Assembly: GCA_035352635.1 (NCBI GenBank)
Contig: DAOPYA010000001.1
Span: 47,366 to 111,365, forward strand
From: Rifleibacterium sp035352635
GTDB lineage: Bacteria > Muiribacteriota > Ozemobacteria > Ozemobacterales > Ozemobacteraceae
Length of the DNA: 64,000 bases
Direction of reading: 5' to 3'
The notes beneath the pieces were generated by a model, which searched no databases, was not told the DNA's origin, and saw nothing but the letters and a program-made list of their open reading frames with translations. Shown here one piece after another: positions 26,068 to 33,453 of the stretch (position 1 is its first letter; every line of letters starts with the position of its first letter). The position numbers and the translations under genes were made by a program.

Positions 26068-27885
26068 TTGCTGTTTATTTTTTCTTCAGTTGATTATCAG
26101 CTGCAATATGCCGATCGCGAAGCGCTTGACTGCTTTAAGCTCGCAGGTGTCGGTGGTTTTTTTCTTTTTGATATTCACCCTGACCTCAATAATGACAGCT
26201 TTAAGTGCGAGTTGCGCGAGCTTTTTGACAAGCAACGTGGCCCTGTTGAACGTTTGCTGAAATTTTCCCAGCTCAAAGCGGCCCCGTTCACAGCCAGATT
26301 CAGGTTTTCACCTGTGAGCCTCGGGGGGCATGATTTTATTGAGGTCGCCGGTGAAGAAGGCTTGCTGAAAAACGCGCCTGCCGATTCAGACCCCGAACTC
26401 CTTTACAATGCCCAGCAAAGACTTCTGGTCAGCGAAAAGACCATGGCAACAATTATTGACCTCGCGGTTGATGGCGTGGTTATCATTGATGATCGTGGCC
26501 TGATTCAGGGCTTTAACCGTGCGGCCGAAAAAATGTTTGGCTTTAGCAGCTTTGAGGCCATCGGGCAGAATGTTGCCATGCTCGCACCTGAGCCGCATCG
26601 TTCAAAACACGACAGCTACATCAGGCGATTTCTAGATACCAGAATCCCGCATATTGTCGGGATTGGCCGCGAAATAGATGCCCAACGAAAAAATGGCGAA
26701 CTGTTTCCAATAGATCTCGCAGTTGGCGAAGTCAGGCTCGCTGAAGGCAGCCTCTTTACTGGTTTTATCAGAGATCTTTCCGAAAACCGCAAACTAATCA
26801 GTGAGCGAAACAGTTTTTTTCAGATGTCGCTCGATCTCTTCTGTATTCTTGACTTTGACGGCTTTATCAGGCGTGTTAACGCTCAATGGTTCGATGGCAT
26901 GGGCTATGAACCCGAAGAATTGCATGGTCAGCATATTAACACCATTATTAACCCCGAAGATCTCGCCGCTGACGAACATCTGCTCGCTGATATTCTCGGG
27001 GGGCGCAATGTTTTTGGTCGGGTGATGCGTCTTAAACATAAGAGCGGCGAATGGCGCTGGATGTTGTTGAACAGCACCGTTGACCGTGCAAACAAGGCAA
27101 TATACGGGGTCAGCCGTGATATTACCGAGCAGAAGAGTATGCTTGAAGAACTGCAACGAGCTAAGGCAGAAGCCGAGCGATCAAGTCAGACCAGAGGTGT
27201 ATTTATAGCCAATATGAGCCATGAGTTTCGTACGCCCCTGAACTCGATTATTGGCTTTTCACGTCACCTTCAAAAAAATCTCGAGAGCAGATTTTCGCCG
27301 CGTGAAACCCTCTACCTCGACCGGATAACACGCAATGGCGAAACCCTGCTCCAGATGGTTAACAATGTTCTCAATTTTTCCAGAAGCGAAAATAGCCAGC
27401 TGGAAGCCGAGTTCAGCAAAATTATCCTTCCAGAGCTGCTGTCAGAAGTCATCGACCTGATGCAGGTGCTGATCGAAGAAAAGCAGATCAGCCTTAATCT
27501 CGTAATTCCTGAGAACAGCCAGCCTGTAATTTCTGATATTGTCAAATTGCGGCAGATCGTGCAGAACATTGTCGATAATGCTATCAAGTTCTCAGAAGGC
27601 GAGCCGGTTACCGTCGAATTGATTGTTGATTCCGAAAACCGACCGCTACGCATTGATGTCAGCGATTCAGGGCCAGGTATCGCTGAAGAAAAGCTTAAAT
27701 TGATCTTTGAAGCTTTTCAACAGGTCGATACCCGGGTCGCCAGAAAATATGGCGGTGCCGGTCTTGGCCTGGCCATTGCCCGTTCCTTTGCCGATCTGAT
27801 CGGTGTTAAAATTACCGTTAAAAGCTCGCCAGGTCAGGGCTCATGTTTCAGTATTCATTTCAGCGCCCAGGAGACTAAGCCGTAA
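26068..27885 (+). CDS. PAS-domain sensor histidine kinase
   Basis: This is a kinase of about 605 residues. The start is probably TTG at 26068, preceded by GGAGGGG with a 6-base spacer; another in-frame TTG at 26029 has no ribosome site. There is no membrane helix, so it is cytoplasmic. After an N-terminal region (about 1-120) come two PAS domains (about 130-250 and 255-370), HisKA with the phosphoacceptor in MSHEFRTPLNSIIGF (about 388-402), and a HATPase domain with N-box DNAIKF and G-boxes DSGPGIA and GGAGLGLAI. Its stop overlaps the next start (TAATG), which pairs it with the receiver-phosphatase protein. Confidence 0.93.
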   Translation: MLFIFSSVDYQLQYADREALDCFKLAGVGGFFLFDIHPDLNNDSFKCELRELFDKQRGPVERLLKFSQLKAAPFTARFRFSPVSLGGHDFIEVAGEEGLLKNAPADSDPELLYNAQQRLLVSEKTMATIIDLAVDGVVIIDDRGLIQGFNRAAEKMFGFSSFEAIGQNVAMLAPEPHRSKHDSYIRRFLDTRIPHIVGIGREIDAQRKNGELFPIDLAVGEVRLAEGSLFTGFIRDLSENRKLISERNSFFQMSLDLFCILDFDGFIRRVNAQWFDGMGYEPEELHGQHINTIINPEDLAADEHLLADILGGRNVFGRVMRLKHKSGEWRWMLLNSTVDRANKAIYGVSRDITEQKSMLEELQRAKAEAERSSQTRGVFIANMSHEFRTPLNSIIGFSRHLQKNLESRFSPRETLYLDRITRNGETLLQMVNNVLNFSRSENSQLEAEFSKIILPELLSEVIDLMQVLIEEKQISLNLVIPENSQPVISDIVKLRQIVQNIVDNAIKFSEGEPVTVELIVDSENRPLRIDVSDSGPGIAEEKLKLIFEAFQQVDTRVARKYGGAGLGLAIARSFADLIGVKITVKSSPGQGSCFSIHFSAQETKP

Positions 27886-29141
27886 TGACCAGCCATGAAC
27901 GACTTGAAAATTGTATGAGCATTCTGGTTGTCGATGATTCACCTGATAATCGTCTGCTCCTTGAAGCCATTCTAGAACCGGCCGGCTTCAGCCGCATTTT
28001 TCTCGCCGCTTCTGCATCTGAGGCTTTTGAATACCTTGGTATTACCCCATCACCGAAAAACTCACAGATTGACCTTATACTGATGGATATCATGATGCCC
28101 GAAATTGATGGAATCGAAGCCGTTCGCCAGATCCGCCGCCATCCTGATTATCTTGATATTCCTATTCTCATGCAGAGCGCCAAATCTGAAACCAAAGACC
28201 TGGTAAGGGCTTTTGAGGCAGGTGCCGTCGATTATCTAACCAAACCGATCAATGAGAACGAACTGCTGGTGCGCGTTAAGTCGATGCTGCGTTTTAAAGC
28301 AGAAACCGATCACCGCAAATTTCATGAAGCGGAGCTTGAAGAAAAGAATCAGGAACTCAGCAATGTTCTTGAAGAACTCGATGCCGACCTGCAAGCCGCC
28401 GGAAAACTGCAACGCAGCCTTCTGCCTGATACGGGGGTCGAGATTCCCGGGGTGAGCTTCGGCTGGTTCTATGATCCGTGCGAAAACATTGGCGGCGACC
28501 TTCTTAACATCATGCCGCTCGGCGATAATCAGGTTGCCATGTTCATTCTTGATGTTTCCGGGCACGGTATTCAATCGGCTATGCTCGCGGTTACCGTGCA
28601 CCGCTTCCTGTCAGCCTGGGAAAGATCGAACAGCATTCTGCGACAAGCCGATGGCACACCGCGGCCGCCAGCCATGGTGGCCGAAGAACTCAATGCCGAA
28701 TTTCTGCTGCATAAAAATAACAATCAATACTTCACCATGATCTACGGTCTTCTTGACCTGAAAAATAACATTCTGACCTGCTGCCGGGCAGGCCACACAC
28801 CGCTTGTTATCCAAAAGGCCGACGGCAGCATCGTAGTTCGCTCCGAGGGCAACGTGCCGGTCGGCCTTACTGAAGACTTCAGGTATGAACAGTATGAAGT
28901 TCAGCTTGATGCGGGTGATCGCATAATCATGTATTCAGATGGCATAACTGAGGCCCGTCATAAAATTGACCGCACATTTTTCGGCGAAGCACGTTTTCAT
29001 GCGCTGCTCAAAGAATCGCGCTGCGTGCCGGTTAAAGAGGCTGTGCAGCAGGTCATCGCCGGTTTCAGATCTTGGATGGGTGAAACCCGTAATCATGACG
29101 ATATTACTCTGATGATTGTCGAACCGGTTTCTCAGAAATAA
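27885..29141 (+). CDS. Response regulator with PP2C/SpoIIE-type (RsbU-like) phosphatase output
   Basis: This 418-residue protein overlaps the kinase stop by one base. An internal ATG at 27915 is an alternative start. The receiver domain (about 10-140) carries DD at 17-18, phosphoacceptor Asp68 and a Lys in YLTKPI. A coiled-coil linker (about 145-185) leads to a PP2C-type SpoIIE/RsbU domain (about 190-415) with metal-binding GGDLLN, DVSGHG, YSDGITEA and NHDDITLM. Such proteins dephosphorylate anti-sigma-factor antagonists in partner-switching pathways. No antagonist or anti-sigma gene is adjacent, so the target is elsewhere or different. Confidence 0.93.
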   Translation: MTSHERLENCMSILVVDDSPDNRLLLEAILEPAGFSRIFLAASASEAFEYLGITPSPKNSQIDLILMDIMMPEIDGIEAVRQIRRHPDYLDIPILMQSAKSETKDLVRAFEAGAVDYLTKPINENELLVRVKSMLRFKAETDHRKFHEAELEEKNQELSNVLEELDADLQAAGKLQRSLLPDTGVEIPGVSFGWFYDPCENIGGDLLNIMPLGDNQVAMFILDVSGHGIQSAMLAVTVHRFLSAWERSNSILRQADGTPRPPAMVAEELNAEFLLHKNNNQYFTMIYGLLDLKNNILTCCRAGHTPLVIQKADGSIVVRSEGNVPVGLTEDFRYEQYEVQLDAGDRIIMYSDGITEARHKIDRTFFGEARFHALLKESRCVPVKEAVQQVIAGFRSWMGETRNHDDITLMIVEPVSQK

Positions 29142-29736
29142 GGCACGCCTCGGCGTCGGCGAGAGCTTCTGGTGTATTCAGATTCCGGGTTATCCAGGGG
29201 TCGTCGGTCAGCAGGTGTTGTATCCGATCCGGGTGCAGCTGCATGATCTGCCGCGCCCCAGAAGCCAGATCGATTTCAAAAAACAATGGCCGGCACCAGG
29301 CCGGGTATATACCAGGGTGACCGCGCCTCTGACCGTCAGAAGGAACAGTTATCAGCTCTGGTTGCTGTTGCCAGCTGGCGATGAGACCCTCAAGCGTTGC
29401 TGCCGCGATCATAGGGTGATCTACCGGCCAGAGAAGAATTGCCGAGCCTGGGTCGATTTTTCCAAGGCCCAGACGGATCGAACTCAAAGGCCCATCTGCC
29501 GGGCAGGGGTTACTGAGCCAGATACCGCCGGAATCGGCTACCAGAGACTGGCTGTCTTGGTCATTCGCCTGCCCGACAAAGACCATGGCGTGCAGAGATT
29601 GCTTTATTGCCAACAGTTTGCCGATGATTCGCTGCAAAAAAGGAACCCCAGCCAGCGATACGTGCTGTTTTAAACGGCCCATGCGCGTTGAATTGCCCGC
29701 CAGCAAGGTCAGCGAACTTAAAAGAGGCGTTTGCAT
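29104..29736 (-). CDS. MobA/MocA-like nucleotidyltransferase
   Basis: The product of about 210 residues starts at the ATG at 29736; a longer reading would add an unconserved N-terminus. The signature LLAGNSTRMGRLKQHVSLAG (about 8-27) is the nucleotide-binding loop of the molybdenum-cofactor nucleotidyltransferases (usual form LAAGxSxRMGxxK). LLWPVDHPMI (about 103-112) corresponds to the metal-binding PxDxP segment. These enzymes attach GMP or CMP to molybdopterin. No other molybdenum cofactor gene or molybdoenzyme lies nearby, so the substrate is open. It overlaps the 3' end of the convergent phosphatase gene by 38 bases. Confidence 0.8.
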   Translation of the reverse strand: MQTPLLSSLTLLAGNSTRMGRLKQHVSLAGVPFLQRIIGKLLAIKQSLHAMVFVGQANDQDSQSLVADSGGIWLSNPCPADGPLSSIRLGLGKIDPGSAILLWPVDHPMIAAATLEGLIASWQQQPELITVPSDGQRRGHPGIYPAWCRPLFFEIDLASGARQIMQLHPDRIQHLLTDDPWITRNLNTPEALADAEACLISEKPVRQSSE

Positions 29737-29807
29737 GCCAGGATTATAACCCGATTCAGCCGCTTTGCAAACATTTAGAACTCCAATGTTGAGCAAATGG
29801 CAATCGG

Positions 29808-29836
29808 TTGAATATAAGGGCAAAAACTGTTATACA
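29808..29836 (+). promoter_or_regulatory. Sigma70-type promoter for the AAA ATPase gene
   Basis: TTGAAT at 29808-29813, 17 bases, TATACA at 29831-29836. It is followed by a short leader with GGAGGA at 29857-29862 before the ATG at 29868. Confidence 0.55.
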
Positions 29837-29867
29837 ATTCTGACAAGAGACAAATTGGAGGAAAAAT

Positions 29868-31154
29868 ATGGCACTTGATTTGCGAACCATTATTCCGGCT
29901 CAGGCAAAGTCATTACTGGATCTGAAAATTGACCCCGAAATAATCAACAGTCAGATCATCAAAGAACTCTATGTGCATGGCAAGGAAGGGCCACGCAAAC
30001 TGGCTAAAATCCTCAAGATTGATAACGAAATCGTGCAAAACGTCATTGCCGAACTCAAAAAAGGTGAAATCGTCGGCATGGTCGGCGGCACCGGCATGGG
30101 TTCTGATTACATGTACGGCCTTTACCCGAAAGGCACTGAACGTGCTAAAAACATTCTCGATCGCGATAAATACCTGGGGCCTGTTCCAGTCAGTTTTGAT
30201 GAATATATCAGGGTTACCCGCAAAATGCTCGATGAGGGCAAAAAGAGCTTTGCGATCAATCGCAAGCTGCTCGAAGAAAAGTTTTCGCATCACCTCGGCT
30301 ATAAAGATGTGCTTTTTCAGATTGGTCAGGCAGTTTGTGCCCGAAAACCAGCCTTCGTTTACGGGTTTCCCGGCAACGGCAAAACGTTTTTGTGCAGTTC
30401 AGTCGTCAAGATGCTGCCACCAATGGTTGTTCCCTATGCCGTCGAAGTCAGCAATCAGCTCGTCAGAATTTTTGACCCGAGCTGTCATGTGCCACTCGAA
30501 AACTTCGACATGGAAGGGCTCGATGAACGCTGGGTTGCCGTAAACCCGCCACTGATCACCGCCGGCGGCGAACTGACCCTCGAAGATCTCGAAGTGAAAT
30601 ACAATATCAAGTTTGGCTGCTTCGATGCCCCGCCCCAGGTTAAGGCTACTGGCGGGGTTCTTCTTATCGACGACCTTGGTCGCCAGCGCTGCGCAGTTGA
30701 AGAAATTTTCAATCGTTTCATCATTCCGCTCGAAAACAAGCTTGATTACCTGGTATTAGGCGGTCAGCGCATGGAAGTTCCTACAGATGAAATTTTCCTG
30801 TTCAGCACCAACCTTGACCCGATGAAAATAGTTGATGATGCCTTCCTGCGCCGCCTTCCCTACAAGATTAATGTTCGCAACCCAACCGTTGAAGAATACA
30901 CCGAAATCTGGAAATCAACCTGCGAAAAGTTGGGGATAACCTTTGACAAGGCCAACATCGATCAGGTACTTGCCCTTTACCGTCGCGACAAACGTGGTCT
31001 GCGTGCCGTTCATCCCCGCGATCTGTTGAATATTATCCGCGACCGCAAAAAGTATCTCGAAGATCCGAACGTCGCCATAATGCCCGACGAGGTAGTTGAA
31101 GGCTATGGAATTTACTTCGTCAGTCAGTTGACTCTTGTCGAAACCATAGAATAA
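29868..31154 (+). CDS. AAA+ ATPase with N-terminal winged-helix-like domain
   Basis: This 428-residue soluble protein has residues about 22-95 resembling a winged helix (KELYVHGKEGPRKLAKILKI, then a GTGMGSDYMYGLYPKG wing). A conserved KYLGPVPVSFDEY linker leads to an AAA+ module: Walker A GFPGNGKT at 166-173, Walker B VLLIDDLG near 265, sensor 1 FSTNLDP and an RR pair (FLRRLPYK) that may supply the arginine finger. The C-terminal lid lies about 330-428. Similar wHTH-AAA ATPases are found in several phyla without a settled function. It has its own promoter, a strong ribosome site and a terminator, so it is a one-gene unit; a membrane FHA-like gene follows. Confidence 0.8.
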   Translation: MALDLRTIIPAQAKSLLDLKIDPEIINSQIIKELYVHGKEGPRKLAKILKIDNEIVQNVIAELKKGEIVGMVGGTGMGSDYMYGLYPKGTERAKNILDRDKYLGPVPVSFDEYIRVTRKMLDEGKKSFAINRKLLEEKFSHHLGYKDVLFQIGQAVCARKPAFVYGFPGNGKTFLCSSVVKMLPPMVVPYAVEVSNQLVRIFDPSCHVPLENFDMEGLDERWVAVNPPLITAGGELTLEDLEVKYNIKFGCFDAPPQVKATGGVLLIDDLGRQRCAVEEIFNRFIIPLENKLDYLVLGGQRMEVPTDEIFLFSTNLDPMKIVDDAFLRRLPYKINVRNPTVEEYTEIWKSTCEKLGITFDKANIDQVLALYRRDKRGLRAVHPRDLLNIIRDRKKYLEDPNVAIMPDEVVEGYGIYFVSQLTLVETIE

Positions 31155-31167
31155 TTGCTACAATCTG

Positions 31168-31211
31168 CAACGGCAGGACTAGTTTTATGCTTTTCCTGCC
31201 GTTGTTTTGTT
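31168..31211 (+). terminator. Rho-independent terminator after the AAA ATPase gene
   Basis: A perfect 11-base stem (31168-31178 with 31194-31204) encloses a 15-base loop and is followed by TTTTGTT. It starts 14 bases after the stop codon. It argues that the next gene starts at the GTG at 31237 rather than at the TTG at 31207. Confidence 0.75.
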
Positions 31212-31236
31212 ACACCACAGAGTTGAGATTTTTACT

Positions 31237-32115
31237 GTGAACTGGCTTTTCTATTTTGAAGTGTGTTTCGCAGGTCTGGTGGCCGGGTTCATTACCTGGC
31301 TGGTTTCGCCTGAGGGCAACCCCTGGGATCTGGTTGAAAATTTCCAGACCGGTCTGCTGGTAACCGGGGTTTTCTGCGGCCTGTTCGCAGGTCTCGTCAC
31401 TTCGCTGCCGGTCATCATCATGGAAAAACGCCTGGCGAAAGCTGCTGCCTGCTGGATCTCATCGACCTCGATCGGCCTCTCGGTAACCATGCTTGGCGGA
31501 GTTATCTTTGCCATGTTTACCGATTTTGTCTTGTCTTACACTGTTATTGCCGGCGGCGTTATCAGGTTCTTCTGGTGGATGTATCTTTCGGTCTGTCTCT
31601 CAGGGTGTTTCGGTATCATGCACGGCAGTCTGCGTATAATGTGCCGTAGTCTGATGGGCCTGACTCCTGCTCTGATCATCGCTGGCGCATTTGTTGACCG
31701 CTTTTTTCTCAGCGACAGCCATTATCTGCTTGCTTTTCTTCTGCTGGGCGGTATGACAGGTTCTGGCTTTGCCCTTGCCTGGGAAATCCTCAAAGAGAGC
31801 TGGCTGGATGAATATGTCGGTCGCTGGATCGTTTTCAGATACTATATTGATGGGCCTGAATTTGTCGCCGGGTCTGCCGATGAATGCGATCTGACTCTGC
31901 CAGAAGGCCCCGAAAATCTTTTTGTGATCACCGAAAAAGACGGCCTGCATATCATAGAAGCCCATGACGACGATGTCAGCCTGCGCATCAATCAGGGGCG
32001 TTGCCGGCACCGGGTGCTCGTCGATGGCGACAGTATCGTGATTGGCTCACGCGTCTTTATTTATCATTCAAAACTCGCCAGATCACGCGATGTAATGCCC
32101 GAAGCCGCTGCCTGA
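31237..32115 (+). CDS. Multi-pass membrane protein with C-terminal FHA-like domain
   Basis: The product is about 292 residues, taken from GTG at 31237 (MNWLFYFEV); a TTG at 31207 lies in the terminator hairpin tail and is less likely. Five to six hydrophobic segments fill residues about 3-185. The C-terminal 100 residues have the FHA pattern: an FVAGSADECDLTL strand, a GDSIVIGSRVFIYH turn and an intervening RINQGRCRHRVLVDG. FHA domains bind phosphothreonine, but the key Arg/Ser pair is not clearly conserved, so binding is uncertain. No kinase gene is adjacent. The role is unknown. Confidence 0.7.
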   Translation: MNWLFYFEVCFAGLVAGFITWLVSPEGNPWDLVENFQTGLLVTGVFCGLFAGLVTSLPVIIMEKRLAKAAACWISSTSIGLSVTMLGGVIFAMFTDFVLSYTVIAGGVIRFFWWMYLSVCLSGCFGIMHGSLRIMCRSLMGLTPALIIAGAFVDRFFLSDSHYLLAFLLLGGMTGSGFALAWEILKESWLDEYVGRWIVFRYYIDGPEFVAGSADECDLTLPEGPENLFVITEKDGLHIIEAHDDDVSLRINQGRCRHRVLVDGDSIVIGSRVFIYHSKLARSRDVMPEAAA

Positions 32116-32181
32116 AATTTTTGCTCAGTTTCTGCAGGATTCAATCGCCACAAGCGCTGGCGGGCAAAAAGGCTGGCGGCA

Positions 32182-32910
32182 CTAAAACACTGATTGAACT
32201 GCCTTCGATGGCTGGGGGGCTTTTTCGCTGATTATAAGGTCGAGAATCCATTCGAGGCATTCGATTGTCATGATCAGGCCCTTTTTGACGTTAAGTCTGA
32301 TGCTGCCCTTTTTGCCGACTGTGATCGTCATTGGCCCAAGGGGGGTATCGATCAACCCGGCAACATTTTCGATCCCGTGGTTGCGGGGGTCGATAATGTT
32401 ATATTCCGTGTAGGTTTCCATGTGTCCGGCCAGCCTGGCACGCCTGATCTCTTTTTCTTTCGGGTTGGTGATGACAATCGACTTGATGTTGGTCATGCGT
32501 TCCTGCAACTGGTTCATGTGCTGAAATTCAAACTCAATCAGATCAACATGCTCGCCGGTCAGGGCCGACAGAGCCGCGCCCAGTAGTTTCATCGGCCCGG
32601 ATTTTCCAAAGGTGAGAACTATTTTTTCGGTAATGATGAATTCGCAGCTCTCGATGCGTTTAAAAAGTGTTTTTGTGGTGATACCCTCAACCAGATGCTC
32701 GATTTCGAAAGGTATGACCACCGAATAGAAGCCGCGGATTATCGAACTCTCGCAATCGCAGTCATGAAACCCCGGAAACTCGGTTTCAATACTGAACATG
32801 TCGCCCTTCTTCATGATGGTGTCGAAAGTGGCGTCGAGATTGGCAACCTTCATGGCCCAGCATTTTATCGATATCGATGCACCGGCAATTTCAATTTCGT
32901 TGATCAACAT
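32182..32910 (-). CDS. Conserved-looking protein of unknown function, 242 residues
   Basis: I start at the ATG at 32910, which has GGAGGA 6 bases upstream; the open frame extends further but without conserved-looking sequence. The protein begins MLINEIEIAGASISIKCWAM and is rich in beta-type alternation, with acidic patches (ETEFPGFHDCDCESS) and a C-terminal segment NVAGLIDTPLGPMTITVGKKG. It lacks a signal peptide and membrane helices, although the LLGAALSAL stretch near residue 120 is mildly hydrophobic. I do not recognise the family. It converges on the FHA gene and is divergent from the small exported protein. Confidence 0.7.
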   Translation of the reverse strand: MLINEIEIAGASISIKCWAMKVANLDATFDTIMKKGDMFSIETEFPGFHDCDCESSIIRGFYSVVIPFEIEHLVEGITTKTLFKRIESCEFIITEKIVLTFGKSGPMKLLGAALSALTGEHVDLIEFEFQHMNQLQERMTNIKSIVITNPKEKEIRRARLAGHMETYTEYNIIDPRNHGIENVAGLIDTPLGPMTITVGKKGSIRLNVKKGLIMTIECLEWILDLIISEKAPQPSKAVQSVF

Positions 32911-32940
32911 ACTGTTCCTCCAGATTGCTTGTAGCAAGGT

Positions 32941-32969
32941 ATTGTATAGCACGAACCCTAAACATTCAA
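32941..32969 (-). promoter_or_regulatory. Sigma70-type promoter for the 242-residue unknown gene
   Basis: On the minus strand: TTGAAT, 17 bases, TACAAT. It gives a leader of about 25 bases before the ATG at 32910. Confidence 0.5.
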
Positions 32970-32982
32970 GAATTCTCTGGGT

Positions 32983-33011
32983 TTTACATTTGCCAGCGGC
33001 TGTGGTACGAT
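32983..33011 (+). promoter_or_regulatory. Candidate sigma70-type promoter for the exported protein/CsaB fusion pair
   Basis: TTTACA at 32983-32988, 17 bases, TACGAT at 33006-33011, upstream of the ATG at 33043. It is weaker than the others in the window. Confidence 0.4.
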
Positions 33012-33042
33012 TCATCCCATCGCTTTCCCGGGGAGTCTGACC

Positions 33043-33450
33043 ATGCAAATGCAAACCCTTGCTGGCGCCCGAGCGCCTTTGATTTTTTTGCTCGTGATTC
33101 TGCTCGCTACTGCTGCTCTGGGCCAGAATCCCGGCAGTGCCGGTGATCCGCTCGTTTCTAAAAGCTTTGTCGATCATGTTCTGCGCTTCAGGGCAATTGT
33201 TCTGCCCGAAAACTCTGACCTGCAACCAGAGACCGGGGCCATGCTTGTTATCAGGTCTGGTCAGTTGCGACTTGAAGCAACCGCAGGCAAAGCGATCATT
33301 GACCTGACCGCCGGTCGAGAAATAACCGGCAATACGGATCTGCCACACAATCATCTGCTGATGGTTGCTGACGGTAGCGGAATAGTTCTGAAGGCCCGCA
33401 AACTGACAACACTGATGGCATCATATCTCGCTGATGCGCCAAACCCCTGA
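33043..33450 (+). CDS. Small exported protein of unknown function
   Basis: This 135-residue protein has a signal peptide (ARAPLIFLLVILLATAALGQ, cleavage expected near residue 27). The rest is a small soluble domain with several short beta-like segments (GAMLVIRSGQLRLEATAGKAIIDL). No cysteine pair or catalytic motif is seen. It ends 3 bases before the DUF5693-CsaB fusion, so the two are cotranscribed and may act together at the cell surface. The family is not recognised. Confidence 0.65.
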   Translation: MQMQTLAGARAPLIFLLVILLATAALGQNPGSAGDPLVSKSFVDHVLRFRAIVLPENSDLQPETGAMLVIRSGQLRLEATAGKAIIDLTAGREITGNTDLPHNHLLMVADGSGIVLKARKLTTLMASYLADAPNP

Positions 33451-33453
33451 GCC

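Noticed and set aside
26010..26092. Short ATG frame upstream of the PAS kinase
   Set aside because: It is 27 codons in another frame, with no ribosome-binding site; treated as chance.
29869..29884. Sigma54-like TGGCAC-N5-TTGC pattern
   Set aside because: It lies on the start codon and first codons of the AAA ATPase gene, downstream of a good sigma70-type promoter, so it is most likely chance coding sequence.
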